Under the pieces are notes generated by a model, which did no database searches, had not been told where the DNA came from, and saw only the letters and a program-made list of their open reading frames with translations. A program made the translations under genes and the position numbers. A stretch of 21,867 bases of DNA, from contig USKV01000004.1 of the NCBI GenBank assembly GCA_900555355.1, forward strand, positions 1 to 21,867, in the 5' to 3' direction. Each line of letters opens with the position of its first letter. The stretch's first letter is position 1. The stretch comes from an uncultured Collinsella sp. Its GTDB lineage: Bacteria > Actinomycetota > Coriobacteriia > Coriobacteriales > Coriobacteriaceae. This document shows positions 1-6,995 of this stretch, one piece after another.

Positions 1-34
1 TGCGCTCATTGTCTCAATTAGCTACTCAACGAAA

Positions 35-69
35 TACGGCCCCGCAGCTCAATAAGCTGCGGGGCCGTA
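35..69 (-). terminator. Hairpin terminator after lactose-family PTS gene
   Basis: A perfect 15-base inverted repeat (TACGGCCCCGCAGCT and its complement) surrounds a 5-base loop. It lies about 35 bases past the stop codon of the minus-strand PTS gene. On the minus strand it is followed by ATTTCGTTG, a poor U-tract, so termination is inferred mainly from stem strength and position. Confidence 0.7.
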
Positions 70-104
70 CCATACACCGACGGATCAACGACGAAGTGCA
101 TCTA

Positions 105-1799
105 CTATTTGGCCAGCTCCTGAACGATCCAGTCAATTGCACCTTCGGGATCGTTGGTAAGGTCGATATACTGCTTGCCCCTTGTGGTGAGCAGTTTAAT
201 TCCAAGGCGATCGGTATCGGCCTTCATAGCGTCATAGTACATGCGTGCCTGGGGCGCCAGAACAATCACGTTGTACTGATCCATTGTCTCATAGTGGCTT
301 CCGTACGCGCCGGACTGAGAAACCAGATCGATACCCTTAGCAGCGGCACCTTCGCGAAGAGCATTTGCCAAGAGAGTCGAGGTGCCGGCACCCTGGCAAA
401 GCACAAGCACGCGGATCTGCTCCGCCTTGTCCTTTACCGCCTCGAGAGCTTTTGCGACATTTTCCTGTGCGGCAATAGCATCTGCATCCGAGGTTCCTGC
501 AGTCTCCTTTGCAGACTCTTCCAAACAAAGCTGATGGTCATACGCCTTGCAGAACGGATAGTAAATCACAAAGTCAACGACCAACAGCACTGCCATCAAT
601 ACGAGAGAACGCAGATCGAGACCCGTGGTGAGGAACGCACCAATTGGGCCGGGAAGCGCCCACGGCATGGTATACATGGGGGCGTTCATTCCAATTACGT
701 CAATGAAAAACTTACCGATTATGGCGTTGACCATAGGAGCCGCTAGGAAGGGCACGAACATATAGGGATTGAGAACGATCGGCATACCGAAGAGAACGGG
801 CTCGTTAACTCCAAAAATCACCGGGATAATCGATGCCTTGCCCATGGCTTTAAGCTGCTTGGAGCGCATAAACATGATCAGGATAATAGGAACGATGAAC
901 GTGCAGCCAGAACCGCCCAGACCGCCGATGAAGCTTGTAAAGTCCTGCGTGAGAGCAATTGACGGGTGTCCACCTGCTTGGAAAACCTCAAGATTGGTAA
1001 CGGTATTGCCGTAGAGCGCAGCATTGATCGGACTCATGACAACCGAAGCACCGTGGATACCCATAAATTGGAAAAGTGCGACCGCGCCTTCGATAAGCGC
1101 CATGCCAGGATAGGTGTCGACCGCGGAGAACAGCGGCGAGATGAGAGCGGATACCAAATTGGCGAACGGCACAGCAAGCAGCTTGCGGCTCGCAAGATCG
1201 ATAAAAGCGCACGCAAGGATCGAAAACCCAAATGCAAAGATATCGCGAAAACTCTGCGCAATAGAGCCAGGGACCTCTTTGGGAAGCTTGATCGTCACAT
1301 TATGGCTAATGCACACCTTATAGATATTAACGGTCAAGAATGCGGCTACGAACGCAGCGAGAAAACCCTTGGTTCCCATATAGCCGGTTTCAAAAACAGA
1401 TGTATCTGCTCCGCCAATCGAGACAACATCGTTTGTCACCGATAGCAAGAGCATGCCGCACATGGCACAAACCATGCACGAGGTGGGGTTGAGAGATTTA
1501 CCCGAAGGCATGCGACGGTTCATCGACATGGCAAGTGAGCTCGCCGTGGTGCCGGCCACCATAATGCCAAGAAGTCCCATGGTATATGCATAGATTTTAT
1601 TGAAGAAATCCAGCACCTCAGACGGAAGCGCGATGCCTACATAGGCAGGGAGCGTCGAAAGAAGAAGGAACAGGCTCGAGAACAGCACAATTGGCATATT
1701 CGAGAGAAAGCCATCCTTAATCGCCACCAGATAAATGTTCCTCGAGATTTTGTCGAAGAGGGGCTGGTGTTTTTCAAGGAATTTGACGATAGCGTCCAT
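105..1799 (-). CDS. PTS lactose/cellobiose-family permease, IIC-IIB fusion (LacE-like)
   Basis: This is a membrane sugar permease that takes up and phosphorylates a beta-galactoside or beta-glucoside. It has 564 residues, close to LacE-type IICB fusions (about 570). Residues 1 to ~430 form the hydrophobic IIC domain, including NEPVLFGMPIVLNP, the conserved stretch of this IIC family. A charged Ala/Glu-rich linker (~430-460) leads to a IIB domain (462-564) with the phosphocysteine at residue 468 in VLVLCQGAGTST. The ATG at 1799 was chosen because AAAGGA lies 6 bases upstream; upstream in-frame starts at 1814 and 1829 overlap or precede that site. The gene is divergent from the barrel protein at 2156. 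No IIA protein or phospho-beta-glycosidase is encoded here, so they must come from elsewhere. Substrate (lactose, cellobiose or another) is not resolvable from sequence. Confidence 0.9.
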   Translation of the reverse strand: MDAIVKFLEKHQPLFDKISRNIYLVAIKDGFLSNMPIVLFSSLFLLLSTLPAYVGIALPSEVLDFFNKIYAYTMGLLGIMVAGTTASSLAMSMNRRMPSGKSLNPTSCMVCAMCGMLLLSVTNDVVSIGGADTSVFETGYMGTKGFLAAFVAAFLTVNIYKVCISHNVTIKLPKEVPGSIAQSFRDIFAFGFSILACAFIDLASRKLLAVPFANLVSALISPLFSAVDTYPGMALIEGAVALFQFMGIHGASVVMSPINAALYGNTVTNLEVFQAGGHPSIALTQDFTSFIGGLGGSGCTFIVPIILIMFMRSKQLKAMGKASIIPVIFGVNEPVLFGMPIVLNPYMFVPFLAAPMVNAIIGKFFIDVIGMNAPMYTMPWALPGPIGAFLTTGLDLRSLVLMAVLLVVDFVIYYPFCKAYDHQLCLEESAKETAGTSDADAIAAQENVAKALEAVKDKAEQIRVLVLCQGAGTSTLLANALREGAAAKGIDLVSQSGAYGSHYETMDQYNVIVLAPQARMYYDAMKADTDRLGIKLLTTRGKQYIDLTNDPEGAIDWIVQELAK

Positions 1800-1867
1800 A
1801 ACACATCCTTTCATGATTCCCGGGCACACAACGATTTATCCGGACTCAACCGTCGTCGTCCCCGTTT

Positions 1868-1891
1868 GTATCCACTTATGTAAGTGAATAC
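1868..1891. promoter_or_regulatory. 24-base palindromic operator candidate
   Basis: Half-sites GTATCCACTTA and TAAGTGAATAC flank a central TG. The arms match at all but one position pair. The site lies downstream of the candidate lacE-like promoter and about 70 bases before its start codon, a typical repressor position. The adjacent GntR regulator at 3149 is the obvious candidate ligand, but that is inference. Confidence 0.5.
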
Positions 1892-1937
1892 GTTCTTGTG
1901 CGAAATGTAATATCATTTGCGCGATTTGTCATAACCA

Positions 1938-1966
1938 ATTCTTTTTCCGCTTTGTCGATATGTCAA
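1938..1966 (-). promoter_or_regulatory. Candidate sigma70-type promoter of the lacE-like gene
   Basis: On the minus strand a consensus -35 TTGACA (1961-1966) is separated by 17 bases from AAGAAT (1938-1943), a 4/6 match to the -10 consensus. The CGGTGAACGGT element at 1984-1994 would then lie about 55-60 bases upstream of transcription start, a usual activator position. Confidence 0.45.
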
Positions 1967-1983
1967 GAATTCAAATACTTATT

Positions 1984-2070
1984 CGGTGAACGGTAGTTGA
2001 TTAATTTAAGGTTTTCCCAGCTAATGGCTATTTTTTCCGAGCAGTACAATAAGTTTGCAACCGTTCACCG
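1984..2070. promoter_or_regulatory. Inverted pair of CGGTGAACGGT elements
   Basis: CGGTGAACGGT at 1984-1994 recurs in inverse orientation (ACCGTTCACCG) at 2060-2070, with 65 bases between. Each copy is itself a direct repeat of CGGT with a 7-base period (CGGT-GAA-CGGT). The same element occurs as a close inverted pair at 18406-18435, upstream of the other PTS operon. Together with the position between divergent genes, this supports a shared transcription-factor site. The factor is unknown. Confidence 0.5.
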
Positions 2071-2091
2071 ATTGGATATAACATATTGAAT

Positions 2092-2109
2092 ATATTGTTG
2101 TAACAATAT
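2092..2109. promoter_or_regulatory. AT-rich perfect palindrome before the barrel gene
   Basis: ATATTGTT-GT-AACAATAT is a perfect 8-base inverted repeat with a 2-base centre, about 47-64 bases before the ATG at 2156. A weak promoter (TTGCAA 2055-2060, 16-base spacer, TATAAC 2077-2082) would place it near the transcription start, where a repressor could act. Confidence 0.35.
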
Positions 2110-2155
2110 TAGAGACAATGTCACAAGCCTGTCGTTCTAGTCAAAGGAAGTAACA

Positions 2156-3076
2156 ATGCCCAAACGATTACTGAACATGTCCGCATCCGATTTTGCCGCC
2201 ACGTCACCCATGGATCTAAAACAGGCAATTCTGGCTTCCGAGGGACGTACCATCATGGCGGAAAACGTACCCTCTTCCCAATTTCTCGGCGGCGTTACTA
2301 ATGCAGAAATCGAACGTGCCGCAGGTGCCGACCTGCTTCTGTTTAACGCGCTCGATGTGTTCGATCCAGTTATTGCCGGTATTCCAGATGATCTCAATGA
2401 AAACCCGGTCACTTGGGTGAAGCGAGCATGCGGAAGGCCCATTGGCGTCAATCTGGAGCCAGTTGATAACGAGGCAGAGATGTCTGAATCCCGAACGGAA
2501 ATCCCCATGGGTCGTCGCGTCTCTCCCAAGACCTTAGAAAAGGCTAACGAACTCGGATTTGATTTTATCTGCCTGACGGGCAACCCTGGAACCGGCGTCT
2601 CCAACGATGCAATCGCCCATTCGATTAAACTCTCCAAAGAGCATTTCAATGGCCTGGTCATAGCCGGAAAAATGCATGGAGCGGGCGTTGCGGAACCTGT
2701 CATGACGCTCGAAATTGCGCGCAAGTTTGTTGACCTCGGCGTCGATATCCTTCTCGTGCCAGCCCCCTACACCGTCCCTTGCTTCCAAGAAGCAGACCTG
2801 CGCGCCATCGTAGACTTTGTACGATCCCACAACGTAGGCAAGTCAATTGAAGAGAAGGTTCTCGTCATGGCGGCGAACGGGACGAGTCAAGACTCCTGCG
2901 ACAGCGAGACCATTAAGAAAATAGGCCTTGCAGCAAAAGCAGCCGGCGCTGACCTCCAACATATCGGGGACTCCATGAACGGTATTTGCCTGCCCCAGAA
3001 TATCTTCACGCTCGGACAAGCCCTTCGTGGATACAGGCATCAGATCGTCATGCTGAGCCGCTCTGTGATACGTTAA
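2156..3076 (+). CDS. Probable beta/alpha-barrel protein of unknown function (DUF7916-like)
   Basis: This 306-residue cytoplasmic protein has no signal peptide or membrane segment. Alternating short hydrophobic strands and helices with Gly/Asp-rich strand ends (GRPIGVNLEPV, FICLTGNPGTGVSND, GLVIAGKMHGAG, GVDILLVPAPYTVP, GADLQHIGDS) suggest a TIM-barrel fold resembling phosphosugar- or PEP-mutase-like enzymes. From memory it resembles the uncharacterised family DUF7916, found beside PTS genes; this was not verified. The ATG is preceded by AAGGAAG at 5 bases. It is divergent from the lacE-like permease and 72 bases before a co-directional GntR regulator, so it probably acts on the imported sugar phosphate or senses it. 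The catalytic activity is not known. Confidence 0.75.
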   Translation: MPKRLLNMSASDFAATSPMDLKQAILASEGRTIMAENVPSSQFLGGVTNAEIERAAGADLLLFNALDVFDPVIAGIPDDLNENPVTWVKRACGRPIGVNLEPVDNEAEMSESRTEIPMGRRVSPKTLEKANELGFDFICLTGNPGTGVSNDAIAHSIKLSKEHFNGLVIAGKMHGAGVAEPVMTLEIARKFVDLGVDILLVPAPYTVPCFQEADLRAIVDFVRSHNVGKSIEEKVLVMAANGTSQDSCDSETIKKIGLAAKAAGADLQHIGDSMNGICLPQNIFTLGQALRGYRHQIVMLSRSVIR

Positions 3077-3148
3077 GGTTACCTTGCCCACGTTACATCC
3101 CGACTGAGGCAACCATCAGGTATAACCAACATGCAAACTGAGGCTCTA

Positions 3149-3868
3149 ATGCTCGATACACACGAAAAACGGCCACTCTATTTACAGCTCACCGACGCGC
3201 TGCTCAAGCAGATCGTCGATGAATATCAAGCAGACGATAAACTTCCAACAGAAATGGAACTCTGCGACGAATACGCCGTAAGCAGAACAACCGTCCGACT
3301 TGCCATGAGTGAGCTGGAGCGTCGTGGAAGTATCTATCGAATCCAAGGTAAGGGATCGTTTGTTGCACCGAAACGCGTTAGCGAGCTCAATTCACTTTTA
3401 GACTTTGACTTTGCAAGCCATTGCGATGGCGTTGATCCGGATGCCATCACCAAACATTTCGGCGGCCTCACATCAGGTCGTCCAATTTCCGTAATGATGC
3501 TCCAACAATTTGGATGTCAAAGTCGCGATGAAATTCAGCGTCTTGAATTGACCTACGAACTTGAAGGCAGCTTCATAGGCGCTGATACGTTTTTCATTTC
3601 AAAGTCGCGCGTTCCGAATAACCAGTTAGATTTTCAGGCATTTAGCAGAATCATGGACGACTTGTCCAAGTCTATCCAATCTGTTAGGGAAAGCTATAGA
3701 GCACGTCAGCTTAGCGATTCCGAAGCCAGTAATTATGGTGTTGCAAAACTTCCGGTCATCGAACTGACTCATTATGCTTACGACTCCGGAGGCAAACTAA
3801 TCTCAATTGTCTGCCGCACCGTCTTAACTGGGCGGGTCCCTTATCAAAACTTTATTTTCAAGTCCTAA
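3149..3868 (+). CDS. GntR-family transcriptional regulator, HutC subfamily
   Basis: This is a 239-residue DNA-binding regulator. The N-terminal winged helix-turn-helix spans roughly residues 8-75 ([20 protein letters not shown], then [18 protein letters not shown]), the GntR signature. The remainder fits a UTRA effector-binding domain, which in this family binds sugar phosphates or related metabolites. The ATG at 3149 has GAGG 5 bases upstream. The in-frame ATG at 3131 has only AGG 10 bases away and is less likely. It lies downstream of the barrel gene, probably in one transcript, and likely controls the divergent PTS/barrel pair through a palindrome at 1868-1891 or 2092-2109. The effector is unknown. 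Confidence 0.88.
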   Translation: MLDTHEKRPLYLQLTDALLKQIVDEYQADDKLPTEMELCDEYAVSRTTVRLAMSELERRGSIYRIQGKGSFVAPKRVSELNSLLDFDFASHCDGVDPDAITKHFGGLTSGRPISVMMLQQFGCQSRDEIQRLELTYELEGSFIGADTFFISKSRVPNNQLDFQAFSRIMDDLSKSIQSVRESYRARQLSDSEASNYGVAKLPVIELTHYAYDSGGKLISIVCRTVLTGRVPYQNFIFKS

Positions 3869-3880
3869 TGTTCTTTTTCT

Positions 3881-3943
3881 TTTGTCTCGATCTGTAACAC
3901 GTAGCCGAGTTTTTAAGTCCTAACCGTTACAGATCGAGACAAA
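3881..3943. repeat. Palindromic repeat element, copy A
   Basis: A perfect 18-base inverted repeat (TTTGTCTCGATCTGTAAC and its complement) flanks a 27-base loop. Copy B follows after 19 bases. The element lies between the convergent ends of the GntR and DeoR genes, and no T-run follows, so it looks more like a REP/MITE-type element than a simple terminator. Confidence 0.7.
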
Positions 3944-3962
3944 CAAGGTAGACCCCACCGAA

Positions 3963-4023
3963 TTGTCTCAATCTGTAACACTAAGACCGGTTTTGGACGT
4001 CTAGATGTCACAGGTTGAGACGA
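3963..4023. repeat. Palindromic repeat element, copy B
   Basis: The left arm TTGTCTCAATCTGTAAC differs from copy A by one base. The right arm pairs with it with one mismatch and two G-U pairs. The loop start (ACAC) and a mid-loop GTTTT are also shared with copy A, so this is a diverged copy of one ~62-base element. From 4024 to 4140 only short inverted repeats are visible, such as GGAGG-N7-CCTCC near 4092. Confidence 0.65.
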
Positions 4024-4140
4024 TTTGATAGTGGAGTCCTCATTTGCGCGTCATATCGCGTAGCGCTGACGCGCTGGTTTCCACAATGACAGGAGGTAAA
4101 AGTCCTCCCGCATCGCCCGTTGGCAATCCCGTAGCGCTAG

Positions 4141-4905
4141 CTAGCAAATGACCTGCGTATGCTCCTCGATGGCGGCACGATCTTCGGCGGCGATGCCCGG
4201 CTCGCACACCACGGCGTCCAGGCTGTCCAGACGGCAGAAGGTGTAGAAGTCGCGCTTGCCAATCTTGCTGGAATCGGCGATCAGATAGCGCGAGTCGGCC
4301 TTGCTAAAGGCGAGCTGCTGGATGCGGCCCTCTTCCATGTTAGACGTAGACACGTCGCCGTCCAAAATGCCGTTTGCGCCGATAAAGGCTGCGTCGATCC
4401 CCAGTGCGCGCAAGGTGTCCTCGGCCGTGGGGCCCACAAAGGCGGCAGTGCGGCGGCGGTACACGCCGCCCACCAGGCACAGTTCGCAGTCTTCGCGCGC
4501 CTCGAGCAGGTTAAACACCGAAAGCGAATTGGTCACAATGCGCAGGCGAAACGCCGGCAGCTTCGAGGCCATCTGCTCAACCGTGGTGCCCGTGCCCAAA
4601 AAGATGGTCGAGCCTTCCTCGATAAGCTCCACAGAACGGCGCGCAATCTGCAACTTTTCCTCGGCATGCTTTGTGCGCTTTTCGCTGTGCGAATACTCAT
4701 GGCGCAGCATAGCGTGTGGACGGCTCTGCGCACTGCGGGCTCCGCCGTGCACGCGCTCGATCTCGCCCAGGCTCGCAAGCTCCTCAAGGTCACGGCGGAT
4801 CGTCATATCCGAGACACCTAACGCATCCGAAATCTCCTTGACCGAGACCGTGCCCTGCTCATCGAGCAGCTGACGAACCTTATCCTGTCGCTCTGCCTTA
4901 ATCAC
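4141..4905 (-). CDS. DeoR/GlpR-family transcriptional repressor (LacR-like)
   Basis: The protein has 254 residues, normal for the family. The N-terminal DeoR helix-turn-helix (residues ~6-58) carries VSVKEISDALGVSDMTIRRD and GEIERVHGGA. The C-terminal sugar-phosphate sensor domain (~78-240) has GTGTTVEQMA, TNSLSVFNLL, LVGGVYRRRTAAFVG and AFIGANGI. Family members repress sugar operons and are released by phosphorylated intermediates; LacR members respond to tagatose-6-phosphate. The start is GTG at 4905, with GAGG 7 bases upstream. It is divergent from galM. Tagatose-pathway genes (lacX, lacC) in this window make a LacR-like role attractive, but that is inference. Confidence 0.88.
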   Translation of the reverse strand: MIKAERQDKVRQLLDEQGTVSVKEISDALGVSDMTIRRDLEELASLGEIERVHGGARSAQSRPHAMLRHEYSHSEKRTKHAEEKLQIARRSVELIEEGSTIFLGTGTTVEQMASKLPAFRLRIVTNSLSVFNLLEAREDCELCLVGGVYRRRTAAFVGPTAEDTLRALGIDAAFIGANGILDGDVSTSNMEEGRIQQLAFSKADSRYLIADSSKIGKRDFYTFCRLDSLDAVVCEPGIAAEDRAAIEEHTQVIC

Positions 4906-4950
4906 GATGAATCCTCGCCGTTCTTTGCGCGCATATCATTCAAACAGTAA

Positions 4951-4976
4951 CGAACAAATTGTATCAGACTCGTTCG
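4951..4976 (-). promoter_or_regulatory. Candidate promoter/operator of the DeoR-family gene
   Basis: On the minus strand TGATACAAT forms an extended -10 element (TACAAT at 4958-4963). It is flanked by an inverted repeat, CGAAC (4951-4955) and GTTCG (4972-4976), which could be an autoregulatory operator. No good -35 is visible. Confidence 0.35.
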
Positions 4977-5111
4977 CGTCAAAAATGAACGCCCGCACAG
5001 CTCCAATCATCACTTTTTTGAGAAAAATACCCCCTGCTTTAGTGGGGTGTAGTGATAATCTCGCCTGTTCGCGCTACAGTTTGTCGGAAATACCTCGATG
5101 TTAGGAACCAA

Positions 5112-6164
5112 ATGATCACTTCCGAGCTTTTCGGCACCGCGCCGTGCGGTACCCCCGTTCATCGTTACACCCTCAACGGGCCCGAGATCTGCGTTCGCAT
5201 TATGGACTATGGCGCCACCGTGCTTGGTATCGACGTGCCCGACATTCCCGGCAACGTGCGCGATGTGGTGCTGGGCTTCGATAAGCTCGAGGATTACTTT
5301 GACAACCCCGCCTGCTTTGGCGCGACCATCGGCCCCGTGGCCAACCGCACTGCGGGTGCCACGATCACCATCGCCGGCACGGACTGGCATATGCCGGCCA
5401 ACGAGGGCGTCAACAACCAGCACAGCGATCTTGAGCACGGCCTGCACAAGCGCGTGTGGGACGTTGAGCTCGACGAGGTCCACAATGCCGTGCGCATGAC
5501 CACCTCGCTTGAGGACGGTGAGCTGGGCCTTCCCGGCAACCGCACCTTTACGGCCGTGTTTACCGTGACGCGCACCGGCGTCTTTCGTGTCGAGTATGGC
5601 TGCGAGAGCGACCGCGCCACTTACGTGTCCATGACCAACCACACGTACTTTAACCTTGCCGGCCATAACGCCGGCATGGACTGCGAGCACTTCTTTGTTG
5701 CCAACGCTGCCCACTACCTGCCCATCAACGAGCAGAATATCCCCACCGGCGAGATCGCTCCGGTCGAGGGCACGCCGTTTGACTTCCGTGAGCTGCGCCC
5801 CGTCGCGCCTGGCATGGAGGCCGACGATCCCCAGATTAAGCAGGCACGCGGCTACGACCACTGCCTGTGCATCGATGGCTATCAGTACGGCCGCAACCTG
5901 CGCCGCGCGATGCACGTCGAGGAGATGTGGACCGGTCGTGAGCTGGACTACTACACCACCGCCCCGGGCGTACAGCTCTACACCGGCAACTGGCTGGACG
6001 ACGAGCACGCCAAGGATGACGCCAACTATGGCTGGGGTGCCGGCTTTGCCCTCGAGGCAGAGATGTACCCCGACACACCGCACCAGCCGCTGTTCCCGCA
6101 GGGCATTGTGGGCCCGGGTCACCCCTACAGCAATGTGATCGAATACCACTTTATGAGGCACTAA
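5112..6164 (+). CDS. galM: Aldose 1-epimerase (galactose mutarotase)
   Basis: This enzyme interconverts alpha and beta anomers of galactose, glucose and related aldoses. It has 350 residues, typical of GalM. Active-site landmarks are present: a His-rich HSDLEHGLHKR (104-114), the general-acid His177 in TNHTYFNLAGH, Asp249 in RGYDHCL, and the catalytic-base Glu315 in FALEAEMYPDTPHQP. The ATG at 5112 has AGGAA just upstream (TTAGGAACCAA). An in-frame GTG 60 bases earlier would add residues that do not resemble the family. It is divergent from the DeoR-type repressor, which may control it, and is followed by a strong terminator. The protein is cytoplasmic, with no signal peptide. Confidence 0.94.
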   Translation: MITSELFGTAPCGTPVHRYTLNGPEICVRIMDYGATVLGIDVPDIPGNVRDVVLGFDKLEDYFDNPACFGATIGPVANRTAGATITIAGTDWHMPANEGVNNQHSDLEHGLHKRVWDVELDEVHNAVRMTTSLEDGELGLPGNRTFTAVFTVTRTGVFRVEYGCESDRATYVSMTNHTYFNLAGHNAGMDCEHFFVANAAHYLPINEQNIPTGEIAPVEGTPFDFRELRPVAPGMEADDPQIKQARGYDHCLCIDGYQYGRNLRRAMHVEEMWTGRELDYYTTAPGVQLYTGNWLDDEHAKDDANYGWGAGFALEAEMYPDTPHQPLFPQGIVGPGHPYSNVIEYHFMRH

Positions 6165-6192
6165 GCCCACAGCGCAACATATCGCACAACAG

Positions 6193-6224
6193 CGCCCGCC
6201 GGCACACCGCCGACGGGCGTTTTT
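6193..6224 (+). terminator. Rho-independent terminator after galM
   Basis: An 11-base stem (CGCCCGCCGGC against GCCGACGGGCG, one mismatch) with a 5-base loop is followed by TTTTT. It sits 28 bases past the galM stop and only 8 bases from the convergent IIB gene. Confidence 0.88.
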
Positions 6225-6232
6225 CTACCTAG

Positions 6233-6727
6233 TCATTGAGGACGTTCTTGGATGACTAGTTGAATGGGGTCGGAGTTGGAGCTGGGGAGGTAGCGGATTT
6301 CTAGTTCTATGCCGAGCTTTTGCAGCTCTTTGAGGGCAGTGACGTCTGTGTCGTCTACGGCGACTGCGGGCGTTATGGGGCGCTTGCCCTCCCCTGCCTG
6401 CATATGGCCGATGCTGATCTTGGTGATCGGCACACCACCCTTAACCAGCGCGAGCGCTTCGGCGGGTGAGGCCACCATGATCAGAATCAATTGGCGCGGC
6501 GTTGCGGTATGAATGATGTCGACGGTCCTTTGCACCGAGAAAAACCGTGTCCACACGCCCTCGGGCGCCGCGACCCTCATAGGCGCCCACTTGCGTGAAT
6601 CCGCCGCAATCTCGTCGTTAACGATCAGGACGAGGTTGGAACCAACCGCCTCATTCCACAGCTCAACGTCTTGCCCGTAAATAAACCGATCATCGATGCG
6701 TGTGAGAAGAATCTTGGGTTGAGCCAT
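6233..6727 (-). CDS. Orphan mannose-family PTS IIB-like protein lacking the phospho-His
   Basis: This 164-residue protein aligns along its length with the intact IIB at 16738-17220 (both begin MA(Q/E)P-ILLTRID, and share APxGVxTRFFS and ALVKGGVPITKISIG-type stretches). IIB proteins of this family carry phosphate on a His in RLxHGQV. Here that motif reads RFIYGQD, with Tyr17 encoded by TAC at 6677-6679, one base change from a His codon. The following Val is also replaced by Asp. The ATG at 6727 aligns with the paralogue start; a GTG at 6730 is the alternative. No IIA, IIC or IID gene adjoins it. It may be a decaying copy, or a non-catalytic protein that binds PTS partners; the intact frame slightly favours the latter. 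Confidence 0.85.
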   Translation of the reverse strand: MAQPKILLTRIDDRFIYGQDVELWNEAVGSNLVLIVNDEIAADSRKWAPMRVAAPEGVWTRFFSVQRTVDIIHTATPRQLILIMVASPAEALALVKGGVPITKISIGHMQAGEGKRPITPAVAVDDTDVTALKELQKLGIELEIRYLPSSNSDPIQLVIQERPQ

Positions 6728-6816
6728 CACTGCCCCATTCTGCTTGAGACCCGTAAGAGCAAGACATCACGTCTCCAATATTAGTGCATTTAAAGTGAGA
6801 AAAGCCGTCAGAACAC

Positions 6817-6845
6817 TTGCGCGGATGTGCGATGTCCCGTATCAT
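6817..6845 (+). promoter_or_regulatory. Candidate promoter of tRNA-Thr
   Basis: TTGCGC (6817-6822), a 17-base spacer and TATCAT (6840-6845) form a sigma70-type promoter about 40 bases before the tRNA. Confidence 0.5.
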
Positions 6846-6884
6846 AGACAGCCGTTGACGTCTCAGTTGCGTCACCACATGGCC

Positions 6885-6960
6885 GCCAGCGTAGCTCAGT
6901 TGGTAGAGCACCGCTCTCGTAAAGCGGGGGTCACCGGTTCGAGCCCGGTCGCTGGCTCCA
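6885..6960 (+). tRNA. tRNA-Thr (anticodon CGT)
   Basis: A full cloverleaf is visible: acceptor GCCAGCG/CGCTGGC, D-arm GCTCAGTTGGTAGAGC, anticodon stem CCGCT/AGCGG with loop CTCGTAA (anticodon CGT at 6918-6920), and T-arm ACCGG-TTCGAGC-CCGGT. Discriminator T and an encoded CCA (6958-6960) follow. It decodes ACG threonine codons. Confidence 0.97.
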
Positions 6961-6971
6961 TTGCACAAGAT

Positions 6972-6995
6972 AGCCGCCTTCGGGCGGCTTTTTTT
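6972..6995 (+). terminator. Rho-independent terminator of tRNA-Thr
   Basis: AGCCGCC-TTCG-GGCGGCT is a perfect 7-base stem with a stable UUCG tetraloop, followed directly by a run of seven T. It lies 11 bases after the tRNA. Confidence 0.95.

Noticed and set aside
3881-4023. CRISPR array
   Set aside because: Only two units with long inverted repeats and diverged sequence, no further spacers and no cas genes.
4136-4146. CTAG-rich sequence GCTAGCTAGCAA, partly repeated at 8563-8570
   Set aside because: The match is only about nine bases and one copy includes the DeoR stop codon; most likely chance.
5030-5051. Possible terminator or riboswitch hairpin (ACCCC/GGGGT) before galM
   Set aside because: A stem of only five bases, no T-run, and no recognisable riboswitch core.
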